NCBI GenBank assembly: GCA_963971405.1
Contig: OZ020490.1
Span: 434,001 to 498,000 of the forward strand
From: Psococerastis gibbosa
Lineage: Eukaryota; Arthropoda; Insecta; Psocodea; Psocidae
DNA: 64,000 bases
Reading direction: 5' to 3'
The notes under the pieces are model-generated. The model ran no database searches, was not told the origin of the DNA, and worked only from the letters and a program-made list of their open reading frames with translations. A program made the translations under genes and the position numbers. Of the stretch, positions 1 to 10,387 are shown one piece after another; the stretch's first letter is position 1; each line of letters begins with the position of its first letter.

Positions 1-600
1 CAATCAATTTCGAACAATTTTAGTACGTATATGTAGTAAATAATAATATGCATTATGTAGTATTATTAGGGATTGTGTTCTTAGATTTTTTTTTAAATTG
101 GGGTACAGTTGTTACCTGTGTGCACTTAAGCCTATTGGCCTATTGTGCCCCCTACAACAAAGTATCTACATCACTTCTACATCACTTTCTCGAGGCCTAT
201 CTCCCTCAGGAGACCCAGGATCTTGAGGGGATTCAGAAGTGGTAAGTCTTTTACACGTAACTGCAAGCTTCCCGAGCATGCTGTTCTTCGTCGTAAGATT
301 GCATCGCATCGCATCGCAGGTCCTCCGCACCTTCATTACAGAATCTGCAAGACTATAGTTGTCTCCCCAAGAGACTCCAGATATTTAACCCCAGGACCAA
401 AGACGCCAAGACCTGCTCTTGGTTTTGAACTTCCTAGCCTAGAGCCATCAGTAAACCACTTGATTGTGTGACTATTGAGAATTGTTCGTAGATTAAATGA
501 GAAACAAATCAGAAATTAATACTAAACATATATAATACATAATATTGTATTACTTACTGTTTACATAAATTATAAATTGATTGGGGTTGCCAATGAAGTT
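1..600. other. AT-rich stretch, no recognisable gene
   Basis: Nothing here resembles a known protein. A short open frame at 145-471 has no recognisable motif and no clear splice context. A small GCATC-type microsatellite (about 3.5 units) lies at 298-318. The stretch may be the intron of an Asn-rich family member whose promoter block lies at 1132-1345 on the minus strand, with its coding exon left of the window; that is inference. Confidence 0.4.
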
Positions 601-1110
601 TCGCTTCTGGTTTTGGTTTTTTTAAATTAATTAATCATTTTTCATGGTAATTGAATTTTTTTTTGACTCCAGGGGCAAGCTTTTAAGGGGCAACCAACCT
701 ATTGGGTTAAAGTGATCTTAATAATGATTACAATATTTCTATGTGAATTTGAGGAAAAAAATCGTTGGAGCCGTGTTTGATAATTTTTTTAAATGTTTTT
801 TCTAATATTAGGAGGGAAAACCCCCCAAAATTGAGTAAGCTCAAAGTAAAAAAAAACGGACCCGATGGATGATTATTATGAACCTACGAGTACATGCAAA
901 ATTTCATCTAAATGTACCGAGTAGTTATCCCACAAACCGACGAACAGGCAGACAGACGGACAGACAGACATTTCGTAAAAAGCACTTATTGTGTTTGGTT
1001 CCTGGGGCCTCAAAAGTGTAAATGCACTGAAATCCCGAAATCTAAAATCTCGACCACAAAGGTTTCCTTTTACGGATAAATAGGAAAGCAACAATTGCAG
1101 GGCAAATAAG
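600..1110 (-). repeat. Interspersed repeat family R1, copy 1
   Basis: Read on the minus strand this contains a CTGTCTGTCTG run, a block reading GAGGCCCCAGGAACC, and the words GGCTCCAACGATTT and GGGGGTTTTCCCTCC. The same order of landmarks occurs at 29065-29958, 32125-32890 and 34370-35010 on the plus strand. Short open frames inside are incidental. The class of element is not clear; no protein-coding remnant was seen. Confidence 0.6.
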
Positions 1111-1131
1111 AATTATTTATAAGGGACTTAC

Positions 1132-1345
1132 GAAATATCAGCTGCAGTGGTAAACAGTGTCAGTTAAACTGTTAAGTTGAAGTGTGAAGTGAAGTGACAC
1201 GTAAACCTATAGGCTACAGTTCCGAGTGAGTGAAGCCATGACTCTTCACAGATTAGATAACAATAGATTAGCAATATATGACTAGAAATTAACAAATACC
1301 GCAAATAGCTACTGTTTTTTATCCAATAGGTGTACTGAATCAGGG
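1132..1345 (-). promoter_or_regulatory. Orphan promoter/first-exon block of the Asn-rich family
   Basis: On the minus strand the block carries TTATCTAATCT (AGATTAGATAA at 1250-1260) and, 118 bp further, a splice donor TTTC|GTAAGT (exon end at 1132). It aligns over about 200 bp with the blocks at 1885-2108 (+) and 8472-8685 (-), which precede family members in the right orientation. No coding exon of the family is visible on the minus strand between 1 and 1130, so the partner exon is either left of the window or lost. TTATCT is also a GATA-factor core; that role is inference. Confidence 0.5.
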
Positions 1346-1649
1346 CTGGATTTATAATTGGTAGGCGGGTTAACTTTTCCGAAGTGGTACAGTAGCATGT
1401 ACGTTATTGGGTAACACTGCCTGTATTGAGACCAATGTACCAATGTAATTATATTGTAATTTGTATACTTGAAGAAAAATACACGTTATTTTTACTTATT
1501 TTTATATGCAGTATATCCAAATAATTTCAATTGCCGATTATTACAATTTCCATTGAATGGGTTAGAAGTGTCTATGGGGCGTCCGGCTCAATTCTAGAAA
1601 AACAGCCTTGAAGCTTGATGGCCTATATGGTTTTGATGGTGTTGCTTTC

Positions 1650-1770
1650 ACCAAAATTAACGGTTAAGACGACGCCCCGGATAGGCGTAGATCGTGGGTT
1701 CGAATTCCATCAAGCCCAGGTTTTTCCATATCCTCTATAATTTCGGTTATAACGAGGAGGTTGCCTCTTC
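1650..1770 (+). repeat. tRNA-derived SINE fragment (type 2)
   Basis: The sequence has a pol III B-box-like GGTTCGAATTCC preceded by a GGTTAAGACGACG segment that could be a decayed A box. A related sequence lies on the minus strand at about 9590-9690. It is not a functional tRNA: no acceptor stem pairing or anticodon arm is evident. Confidence 0.5.
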
Positions 1771-1884
1771 AACCAAAGTTAATTTAATGTCAGTGTTATC
1801 TTGAATGTTTTTAATAATACTAGGGATACAATAGTCTCCATAATTTGGGTGTTATATGCTACCAGTTCGGATAAAGCTAGCCTG

Positions 1885-2108
1885 CCTGCCACTGATTCAG
1901 TCCGCCTTTTGGATAACTAACCGATAAGATTTTCGCGTTGGTTGCGGATTTCACAAGATAAACTGCCTAACCATTTTTATCTAATCTATACCCCATCATA
2001 GCTTCACCCGTAACAGTAATACTTTACGTGTGTCTTTATATACGTGCTGTGTCTACACTTCAACTCAAGAATCTTCAATAACCCCTTTATAATAGCAACT
2101 CATATTTC
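1885..2108 (+). promoter_or_regulatory. Promoter/non-coding first exon block for the 5.1-kb Asn-rich gene
   Basis: It carries TTATCTAATCT at 1977-1987 and a donor ATTTC|GTAAGC with exon end at 2108. It is strongly similar to the minus-strand blocks at 8472-8685 and 1132-1345, sharing segments such as AGCTTCACCCG, TACTTTACGTGTGTCT and GCAACTCATATTTC. Orientation fits the coding exon starting at 5079, about 3 kb downstream. A SINE and a Tc1 relic have landed in the intervening intron. Transcription start is not determined. Confidence 0.55.
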
Positions 2109-2119
2109 GTAAGCCCCTT

Positions 2120-2640
2120 TTATTACTAATTTTCACTGTGAATTTATTTTTATTATTTTCTGAAAGCTTTATTGCATACAAGCGATTGATTGAATACCTA
2201 TATACCTATATATGTACCTATTGTATATATTGGATTCCGAATATCTTGTTTCTTGTCATTCTTAATACTTAATAATTATTTTACCGGGTCTTCAATAACT
2301 GTAGGGAACATAGGTATCTTACTGTTTTATGCAGTAAGTTATTGCAGTAATAGTTTCATATAGGTTAGGTAAATATAGTAATATAAAATAAGTAGTAAAT
2401 CATGTCAGGTTTGATTATAGCTAATAGGCTCACCTAAATAAAGTCATCGCTTGCGGATATATCGCACAGCATAATGTTTTGCGGTGCAAAAAACATGCAG
2501 TGGAGTGTCTCAAATTAGTGGGGCTACGCAGACTAAATACAACCCAAAGGCAGAATAGTTCGCACACCTGAAAAATTTACAAATCCTGCTTTTAAAAATA
2601 ATAATAATAATCCTATTATAATATAATAGGATTATTGTTA
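2120..2640. other. AT-rich intronic/intergenic stretch
   Basis: No coding potential was recognised. It is low-complexity AT-rich DNA between the first-exon block and a degraded element. A short palindromic AT stretch (2597-2640) precedes the next relic. Confidence 0.4.
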
Positions 2641-2642
2641 TT

Positions 2643-3212
2643 ATGGAGCCAGACAAAGACGTCATCATATGGTCAGATGGATGTACGTATCAAAACAGGA
2701 ATGCCGTAATGTCGAACGCATTGCAGCAAGGAAAAGAACATAAAAATATTCCAAAAGTACCTAGTAAAGGGTCACACGCAGATGCCAGTCGACAGTGTTC
2801 ACGCTACAATCGAAAGGAAACTAAATAACAAGGACATTTATGACCCATCGGACTACGTTCGACTATGCCAAGAAGCCCGGAAAGTTCCTACTCCTTACAC
2901 TTCAATTCTTATGTCACATGAAGATTTTAAAGACTACTCCATTAATATGGTGTACTAAAGTATAAGACCAGCGAAAACATTCCAGAGTGCACCTACGGTT
3001 GTAGAAATAAGGAAATTACTATACAGCGAAGGATCAATTTCGACACAAACTCATCAATCTAGCAAGTTCCAAGAACTACCCCTGCCAAGGAAAGGAAAGC
3101 CTGAAATGAAAGTTACTTTATCGGAGTTCCCTGCTCTACATAGTAACAGAATAAAAATAAAAAAAAAGTTTTGCCATTTGATGGAGCTAAAGTCAATTAT
3201 TCCACGTGATTA
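2643..3212 (+). pseudogene. Decayed transposon-associated protein (QNRN-type)
   Basis: Frame 1 begins with IIWSDGCTYQNRNAVMSNAL; after a one-base shift near residue 40 another frame continues with GHTQMPVDSVHATIERKL and a C-terminal part containing DYVRLCQEARKVP and LYSEGSI. There is an in-frame stop near 2956. This type of uncharacterised protein, with WSD-G-C-x-x-QNRN and GHTQM-x-D-S-x-H motifs, occurs in many copies in invertebrate genomes and is regarded as transposon-derived. Only the C-terminal half is present, so it cannot be functional. Family attribution is from memory of motif pattern. Confidence 0.5.
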
Positions 3213-3642
3213 GTGGCATTTCTTTGAGTCGATTCCGAATAAATAAAGCATTGTTTCTTTTTTTAATCGAATTTTCCTGTAATGAATATAATTATCTCGT
3301 CAAGAAAATAATTTCGTAACTTGTATGAATGTATTGTTACGTATAGCCTAGGAAGTTTAGAAAAATAGCTCGTATGTAGACTATCTTAGCATAACAATTA
3401 CACGTATGTGCATTTATTCAGTACCTAGTCAAAAAAATATATAAAAAAATTAAAATAATCATTCCTGTAAGCCTAAAGTTTTTAATATTGCCAGTGAAAA
3501 TGACATTTATCCTCAAATAACTTAGTAATTCAGTTTTATGTCTCCCCTGTAAAGTTTTCAAATTGGCGCTTACGTGGTATTGGAATGACAACGTCGATAT
3601 GATATTATAAAGAGTACTTGCTATCAGTCGATAGAGGACATG

Positions 3643-3902
3643 TAGTCAGAATGGCGTAGAGGTAACGACTCGGACTATCATCCAGAAGGTGACTGGTTCG
3701 AGTCCCACCCGAATGCCAAAATTTTCTAGTGGTACAATTATTTATCTTCTGACTACCATGCTTCGGAGGGCATGTAAAGCCGGCGGTCCCGGCAGTCTTC
3801 CCTGACTGTCAATAGGTTAAACAGGAGGCTGTTGATGCAACCTGAAAACTCCTGTACCACGGGTAGTACCACCCCGACACGAATTTACTTTACTTTTACT
3901 TT
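3643..3902 (+). repeat. tRNA-derived SINE (type 1) with target duplication
   Basis: A pol III A box (TGGCGTAGAGG) and a perfect B box (GGTTCGAGTCC) are followed by a conserved core TGCTTCGGAGGGCATGTAAAGC and a TTTACTTTTAC tail. The element is flanked by an 8-bp direct repeat AGGACATG at 3635-3642 and 3903-3910, typical of LINE-mobilised retroposition. Related copies are at about 12180-12345, 31745-31862 (-) and 32437-32645. Confidence 0.85.
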
Positions 3903-4079
3903 AGGACATGATAAAGTATATCTAGCTACATTTACTTTGAATATATGAATATTGACTTCAAGACCGGAGTCATGCCCCACCTGTAGGAAAACTCTTAGTG
4001 AACCATTCTCTATAAGAACTTAATGAAGGGTCATGAAGGAAATAGGTGACAAATTAATTTCAGCGATGAAAATGATCGC

Positions 4080-4750
4080 GCATTCAAGGCGTCAAACACG
4101 AAGAAGGTTACAACCAACGGGCTAGAAACTTTTTTAAATGGCCAAAGACCGCTGGAAAACAATTGTTTGGTCCGATGAGTCACGGTTTGTTCTACATATG
4201 GGCAATCAAGGACCCAAAGTCGTCAGGTTGAAGCCTGAAGCTTATCAGCCACAATGCATAAAACAGACGGTCAAGTACCTGACCAGCGTAATGATGGGGA
4301 TGCTTGAGTTCGAAAGGAGTTGGTCACCTGTACTTCGTTGAAGGCACTGTTAATGACCCTAAGTATTTAGAAATTCTAAACAGCCATCTTTTACCGTCGA
4401 TAAGTGCCCTACATCCCGATGGCAATTTTGTATTTCAGCAAGACCACTTGTCACACTTCAAATTCTGCTAAACAGTGGTTTGGTTAAAAAAAACGATTCG
4501 GTTTTGGCATGGGTAACTAATAGCCCAGATTTGTCACCAACTGAAAACCTTTGACTCATCATGAAGAAGGTAGTAGCCAAAAAGAGCCCGAAGGCAAAGT
4601 AAGGACTGAAGAAGGCCCTCCAAGATGTGTGGGGTGGTATTACACCAGCGATGTCTAGTAAAATTGTTACTTCAGTGCACAAAAGAATTGCCGCTGTTAT
4701 AAAAAAACAAAGGAGGGGTATCGCAGTACTGATAGACAATTCATTTTGAC
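4080..4750 (+). pseudogene. Tc1/mariner-type transposase relic
   Basis: The open part reads WKTIVWSDESRFVLHMGNQG, the classic Tc1 'W-x-x-V-x-(W/F)-SDES-x-F' block containing the first catalytic Asp. Downstream, in shifting frames, come FVFQQDHLSH (matching QQDNAPxH, second Asp), PDLSPTENL (matching SPDLNPIENLW, third catalytic residue) and a C-terminal KRIAAVIKKQRRG. At least three frameshifts or stops (for example after position 4341 and around 4468) break it. The N-terminal paired-type DNA-binding domain and terminal repeats were not found. It sits in the long first intron inferred for the 5.1-kb Asn-rich gene. Confidence 0.85.
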
Positions 4751-5078
4751 TGTGCGAACAATTACGCCTCCCAAGTTGTTGAAACAAATATTAATCCTGA
4801 ATTGTTCATTTGTAGCCTCAGTGCGTTCTCATGTTTTACCATGCTCACCTATACCAACGCTGTACACCCTACCAAGTTTGCTGCGATTTTCAACAAGTGG
4901 GAAAAGGCAATTAATTCTAGTAAATTGCCTACTAAAAACATATACAGGCCTACATTAGAGGTTTTGCTTGTTAATTGATTTTTCATTTAAATTCCTACCG
5001 TTTCCACTTTACCACAGGCATGCCAGCATCGGTAATATTTATGATAAAACAAGAGCAATGGAAAAATTATTGTTTCAG

Positions 5079-5324
5079 GTCAAAATGTCGGGGCAAAGTC
5101 CTAGTCCCAACACTCCAAACGCTCATCAAACCAACAGTGGCAACATTGGCGCCAACAACAGTGGTCGCGTGTTCAATCCGAGTATGTTTGGCAACACCAT
5201 CACGGGCTCACCAATTACCGCAAATTTCGGGAGCGGCAAAGTTTCCACCGACAGTCACAATTGGACCAACAGTGGCAGAAACGTTCAGCAAACCGGGAGT
5301 ACTCTCGACGAATCGAAAACAGTT
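5079..5324 (+). CDS. Asn-rich repeat family, member 1 (first coding exon)
   Basis: I do not recognise this family. The exon starts after a clear acceptor (TTGTTTCAG), six bases before ATG at 5085, and runs 80 codons to a phase-0 donor GTT|GTAAGT at 5324. The product is rich in Asn, Ser, Gly and Thr, with no signal peptide, membrane segment or Cys. It contains two internal blocks (an N-terminal QTNSGNIGANNSG, then the family core ITGSPITANFGSG and SHNWTNSGRNVQQ). This member is the most diverged in the core. No following exon was identified before the inverted element at 5869. A promoter block in the right orientation is at 1885-2108. Confidence 0.65.
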
Positions 5325-5399
5325 GTAAGTACTTATAACCTACATGGGTCTGGAATAGTCCAGCAGCCCTATTATGGCGATTTGGGATTAACATAATAT

Positions 5400-5868
5400 C
5401 TGGTCAATTGGTATAAACAAATGATCAAATTGATAAATTTAATCCTCGGCTATATTTTTGGTGAGCTTTCAATTTTTTTCTCCTTTACATGTGGACAAAT
5501 CAATTAAAATTCATATTATATTTCAAAGTTATACCAGTGCATCTAAATGTTTATTAGTATTTCCTTCAGTTATAAAATGAAGCACCCATTCTCTTGTATT
5601 CCAATAATTTATAAATTTGGATATCCCGCTCATATGTTAACAAGGTCATGTGACACCTACTTATGCGGTAGGTATTAAAAAATAAACCCAGCATTATGTC
5701 AATTACAATTCTCCGTTATTCCCTAAAATGTTTTTCAATAAGTGAGTTGAGCCTCGCTTTAGCACATTCTCATTTCTTATGCACGCAAACAAATAACAAA
5801 ATAAAAAACAACAAATAAGTTAAGGTTTAGGACAGTATGCTCTATAAGCCAAAGGCACTGTATACCCG
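5400..5868. other. Stretch without recognisable gene
   Basis: AT-rich DNA downstream of the member-1 exon. A further coding exon and poly(A) site of that gene would be expected here or beyond, but none could be supported by both splice sites and family similarity. Confidence 0.35.
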
Positions 5869-6139
5869 GGTATTGTCATCCGCCATGTTGTATCTCATAT
5901 TTCCTATATGGTAAGTATTGTAAGACAAGTAAAAGATTGAAAAATATTGAAAAAAAACTAATACACGTGTTAGTAATTTTTATTAAACACTTCCCTAATT
6001 GGTATAGCACGTTTTTTAAATAAAAATAAATAAATAAACAACGATAAATTTCTAAACATAAATAGGTAAACACCCAATGCTTGGCTTATACACCACACTT
6101 ATAATAGGCCTAGATACAATATGGCGGATGACAATACCT
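5869..6139. mobile_element. MITE with about 27-bp terminal inverted repeats
   Basis: GGTATTGTCATCCGCCAT... at 5869-5896 is the inverse complement, with one mismatch in the first 25 bases, of the sequence ending ...ATGGCGGATGACAATACC at 6139. The 271-bp interior is AT-rich and non-coding. Target duplications are not obvious, so the superfamily is undetermined. Confidence 0.65.
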
Positions 6140-6306
6140 GTTTAATATAGAGCCCTACTACAAGTATAAGCTAATGTAAACCTTGTTTTTGTTTATGTTG
6201 CAGAAAACCGACGTCAAAGCTGAAGTTAAGTTATGGTGACGTAACATTGCACTACATAAAATTGTGCATGAAAAAATATGTTTAGAATAAGTTACTGTAT
6301 TAAAAC

Positions 6307-7039
6307 CAGTAGCGTAACGAGGGGGGGGGGGGGGACTGGTACACCCAGGCGCCTCATCGCCTAAGGACGCCAAATTGGGCAAAAAGTAGTCAATTTATTA
6401 CAATAGACTATATTAAAATTATATGACAAAAATCTTACTACCATAAAAAAATTAAAATGACAGTTTATAGGCAGCAGGCTACCTGCAATGACACTGGTTT
6501 CTTAAATTTTTGACAATTTCTCTATTGTTGCCACATGCGAGAGGACTTTCTCTGTAAAAGAATTAATTTAAAAAAAAAATTTACGAATGATAATTACTCC
6601 AGAAAGGCTGTGCTCTCTTTTGCCCCGTGCACTAAGCTAATAAGGCCACCGCACTTAAAACCCCACACTTTTGTAGAAACTCCACATTTTTCGCCTGCTT
6701 ATTCAAAAAGATGTTCCGCTGGGGGAGACCCGGTCCTAATGTTTCCTGTTTTGTTAATAAAGTCTTTGTCTGTAAAATGAAAATTCTTTGCTTTGCATTA
6801 AACCCCACTATTGTGGCCTATTTTCCAAATAATTCCACAGAACCCCAGCCCTATTCTCGGTCCGTAAAACGTAAACGTTGCTGCTATCAAAATATGTAAA
6901 ACCCCACTATTGCAGCCATATTTAAAAAAAACGTTCCCATGTCTTCATGTCTTGTGGGCTTTTTAAAAGTTTTTCCTAAATTTTAATGAAAGTTGAGTGA
7001 TAGAGATCCCTCCTTCGAAAACCTATCGTTACGCCACTG
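6307..7039. mobile_element. Non-autonomous hAT-like element (733 bp)
   Basis: The termini CAGTAGCGTAACG and CGTTACGCCACTG are inverted repeats (12 of 13). The element is flanked by an 8-bp near-perfect target duplication, ATTAAAAC at 6299-6306 and ATTAAAGC at 7040-7047, diagnostic of hAT insertion. A long poly-G tract follows the left terminus. Small open frames inside have no transposase motifs, so it must rely on another element's transposase. Confidence 0.88.
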
Positions 7040-7047
7040 ATTAAAGC

Positions 7048-7590
7048 GTGTTACCTACTTTATACTTCATTGTAATTGCAATACAAGATATTATCATTAA
7101 CTGTTCGTTATTACATTTTTCCATTATAGATAGGTAAGTTGCTTTCTGTGTAGTATAGCACGATAAAATGATTCTTTGACTTCCAGTCGGCGAGCAATAA
7201 GTGAGTTATATAAATATGGAACAAAGACAACCCTTAATATAATCGTGAACTAGAGTGGTCCAACGTTTTTAAATCTGGGTCATACAAATTGGCATTTTAT
7301 TTTGCTACAGCTCTGTCGCAGCTAGAAGTACAATAACGCAGATAAAGAGTATACAGTATTTTGTCGGAGACAATTTTTCATGAGTAATTTTGCATGGATT
7401 TTGGCTTCTTCCGTTGAAAAATGCATATTATCTTTTTCACTTCTACTTATATATAGGCTCTACCTTGGATTAGGTACAATATGTACTATTGCATGGATAT
7501 AGCTTCTCTGTGAGATATTTAGGTTAAGCCATGAACATCTTGTAGAATATTCCCTAGTTTAATATGAATTATTGGAAAGTAATTCTCTGA
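7048..7590. other. Stretch without recognisable gene
   Basis: Non-coding AT-rich DNA between a hAT element and the 3' end of member 2. Nothing recognisable was seen. Confidence 0.4.
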
Positions 7591-7597
7591 TTGTGTT

Positions 7598-7603
7598 TTT
7601 ATT
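7598..7603 (-). promoter_or_regulatory. Poly(A) signal of Asn-rich member 2
   Basis: AATAAA on the minus strand (TTTATT on plus), about 30 bases after the stop codon of member 2. The position suits a short 3' UTR. Confidence 0.55.
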
Positions 7604-7632
7604 AAAACATTCTTGAACGGTCTCATATAGGA

Positions 7633-7920
7633 TTAACTGTCGGTGTTAAGGCTGTTGTTCCCGGTAGTTGTAGCTTGTGGTGAGTTGGTGAAGGTGTTGT
7701 CAAAGTTACTCTGAGCCTGCACATTACCACTGTTTTGGGGACCAACGTTGTTACTGTTGGTTTGTTGATAGTTTGGTCCGCTGTTGGACCAGTTGTGACA
7801 GTTGTTGTTGTTACTGTTATGCCCGACATTATAGCTTATTGGCGAGTTAGAAAAGGTGTCGCCTCTAATAATAGTGTTGTTGTTCCCTTGAACATTTGCG
7901 ATTGTCCCCGTCATTTTGAC
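7633..7920 (-). CDS. Asn-rich repeat family, member 2 (single coding exon, 93 aa)
   Basis: Function unknown. After the acceptor (TTGTTTTAG) and six bases, ATG at 7914 opens 93 codons that end in a stop at 7633. Residues 10-58 are an excellent match to the family core (GNNNTIIRGDTFSNSPISYN, then VGHNSNNNN, then WSNSGPNYQQTNSNN). Residues 66-90 hold a degenerate half-repeat, NTFTNSPQATTTGNNS. There is no signal peptide or membrane segment and one Cys. The promoter/first-exon block lies upstream at 8472-8685 in the same orientation, giving a first intron of about 550 bp. The whole gene, from TTATCTAATCT to AATAAA, would be only about 1 kb. The antisense frame at 7735-7932 is a shadow. Confidence 0.75.
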   Translation of the reverse strand, partial: VKMTGTIANVQGNNNTIIRGDTFSNSPISYNVGHNSNNNNCHNWSNSGPNYQQTNSNNVGPQNSGNVQAQSNFDNTFTNSPQATTTGNNSLNTDS

Positions 7921-8471
7921 CTAAAACAATGATTTTTCCACCAATCATTCTTTTATCATCAACATAACGGATGTGGAGTGGCCTAAGATAAAGTGAAAAG
8001 GTAGAAATTTTAATTATTAATCAATCATCAAGCAGAACTTCTACTGTATGCCTATACACATTGTTTCATTATAGTAGGGGCATATAGGCAATATACCCTT
8101 TATTTCCATTTTTCCCAATTTTTCCCACTTATTTTTTACAGTAGGCTATATATCGATTAATAATACATTGTCGTGGTGCATCTGGGGTGGGCCATAATAT
8201 TGTATTCAAATAATTATTATAAAACGGGCTGGCTTTTGACACCTAAATACAGCTGCTGGTTAAAATATTGGATTGTTCCAATTAGTGATACTGGACAAAC
8301 GAAGTATGTAAATAACTTACATATTATTTGTAAATAGGCCTAAATTCATTTAATTATCTTGACAAACCATATTACTTCCGTGTGAACTCTTGAGTTCAAC
8401 AAGTGCATTTTGCCTGTATAGCCTGTGTATAACATGTAACATTGTAATTAACTGACTAATAATGAACTTAC

Positions 8472-8685
8472 GAAATATGAGTTGCTGTTATTTAGAGGTT
8501 AGGTATTGGCTGTTGAGTGAAAAGTGTAGACACACGTAAAGTATTACTGTCGCGGGTGAAGCTATAACGGTGTACAGATTAGATAAAAACGTTTAGAGAT
8601 AATATTCAGTGAAATCCGCAACTACCGCAAATAGCTGTCTGATCGGTTCTTTTCCGAAAGGTAGACTGAATCAGGGGCGGATTTA
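8472..8685 (-). promoter_or_regulatory. Promoter/non-coding first exon block of member 2
   Basis: Minus-strand TTATCTAATCT (plus coordinates 8576-8586) is followed 104 bp later by donor ATTTC|GTAAGT (exon end 8472). The sequence following the donor, GTAAGTTCATTATTA, is shared with the donor of the 23.8-kb gene at 22912. The upstream edge abuts a hAT-like terminus (CAGGGGCGGATTTAG at about 8674), as does the orphan block at 1345, so these blocks may have been duplicated with an attached transposon end. Confidence 0.6.
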
Positions 8686-8689
8686 GAAT

Positions 8690-9585
8690 TTGGGGACCAC
8701 CTCGCCTAGAGGTACCAAAGTGGACAAATAACTCTATATGTGCAGGCAACGACACATGTGAGAGGTTTTTCTCAAAATGAAAATAAATAAATAGCTATTT
8801 ACGAAGGGAGGCGGAAGAAGCGACCACCCAATTTTTAGGCGAATAACAATTACGCATTAGAGTAAACGAGTGTCTAAAGTTTCTAGTTTCTGCGAAACAA
8901 ACATTTAGATAACTGACTCAAGCATAGTAATGTAAGACTTACATTTCCGTGATTTTCTCAAATAGCTTAATAGAATCAATGCACTCTGCCATTTGCCAAG
9001 CATCGCGAAATTCGTCAGCATATTTATCATAGCATTGGAAACATTTGAAGGTATGTTGGCGCAGTAATTACATACGGGTGCAGTTGGACTTTGTTGAACA
9101 TTGAAGCTCGATCATAGCTCAAAAAGTACTAATTTGTTATAGTAATAAGGAAAGCAAAGCTTAAGACACATTATTACATCTACGTAAAATTCCGATATTA
9201 TGCAGTTTTTAGCTACTACATCTGGTAGGCTATATTAGGCATTTCTTCAATGTTAATTAGTTTTAGTATTTACAGTCCACAAACAATCCAAAACAGGAGT
9301 TTAAGAGTCTGAGGTCGTAAAAAACAGCTTTAATAATGTTAAATCCAGACATCCATTTGATAGCGTGTGTAAATATTATATATATAATATTATGTCATAT
9401 TACATCTCATACCGATATCATTTGATAGCATACCGTACTTTTTATTGCAATGACATCACAAATCATTAACTTCGGGAGTTGCCATAATTTTGTGAACTTC
9501 GCCCATACTCCTGCAACACATAATACACAAGTCATTACATGCATTCAATGCATTAGTTTTATCGTAATAATCACGATCTAATTAT
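8690..9585. other. Intergenic stretch, no gene seen
   Basis: Low-complexity AT-rich DNA. Apart from the hAT-like terminus at its left edge nothing is recognisable. Confidence 0.4.
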
Positions 9586-9589
9586 TAGA

Positions 9590-9690
9590 GAATCAAGAAA
9601 AATCTGGACTTGGCTGTAAACGAACCCAGGATCTATGCCTGGCAAGGGGATCGTGTTACCTTACACGCCAGAAGCCCCCCACGAGCAGAG
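9590..9690 (-). repeat. tRNA-derived SINE fragment (type 2)
   Basis: On the minus strand, TGGCGTGTAAGGTAACACG is followed by a GATCCTGGGTTCG B-box-like block and then AGTCCAGATTTTTC. The latter resembles AGCCCAGGTTTTTCC after the B box of the copy at 1650-1770. It is too decayed to be a tRNA gene. Confidence 0.45.
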
Positions 9691-9923
9691 TTCATTTGAT
9701 TTTCAAAATGTATATCATTCTCTTCGAAAAGATTCGTATTGTTAGGCAGGTTAGTACAGCTACTCAACTAACCAAAGGGAAGGGGTCTGTAAGCTACTTT
9801 ATTGAATAAAGGCAATGATTTATTTAATTATTCATTCGTTTCATTGACTTATTACGTTGAAGAGGCACCTCCTCATTTATCAAATGAAATCAGAGGCTCA
9901 TGGAAAATCTAGATTTTTCGGGA

Positions 9924-10166
9924 TCATCGCTTTGCCGGAGCATGCAATTTAGTACAAAAACGAATTTTAGAAAAAAATATCCATAGTAGAGCTATCAATA
10001 ATATCGCATTCATTAGGACTAGAAGTACACCTCTACATTGTGAAATATGAGAACCGATTTCCCACAGTTTTATAGCTCCATCTACCAGGTCCGCACACAA
10101 AACATTTTTTCCTTTTACGAATTCATTCCGATAATTGTGATCAATCGGAGTTAGAAATTGGCACAT
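9924..10166 (-). CDS. Possible exon encoding a membrane segment
   Basis: An 80-codon frame ends with a hydrophobic stretch (GVLLVLMNAILLIALLWIFF) followed by a short basic tail and stop. It lies 220 bp downstream of the member-3 exon on the same strand, and an acceptor CATACAG precedes it at about 10168. However, splicing to member 3 from its phase-0 donor would enter a different frame and stop after eight codons (YVPISNSD). It is therefore either a separate exon, a chance frame, or unspliced sequence. No homology recognised. Confidence 0.2.
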   Translation of the reverse strand: MCQFLTPIDHNYRNEFVKGKNVLCADLVDGAIKLWEIGSHISQCRGVLLVLMNAILLIALLWIFFSKIRFCTKLHAPAKR

Positions 10167-10387
10167 ACTGTATGGAGATCATGTATTAAAATGCTGAAGC
10201 TCCTTCAGAGGGGTGTGATATTTTTGACAGCTCTGCGGTTGATATTTCATGGCATATTTTATTTTCTCACATATTATTTCACCTTCCGATTGTCTCTTAA
10301 TATTTCTTCCACAATAGCAATAGGCCTTGCCTTGATTATTACATACTTTAGTATCTGTACGTACGTCTTCCCTCTACGAGTACTTAC

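Noticed and set aside
876-1094. 72-codon minus-strand frame
   Set aside because: It falls within a copy of the interspersed repeat R1 and is built on its CTGTCTG microsatellite; not a gene.
3643-3720. tRNA gene
   Set aside because: A and B boxes are present, but no cloverleaf can be formed with a paired acceptor stem and anticodon arm, and the sequence continues into a SINE body with target duplications.
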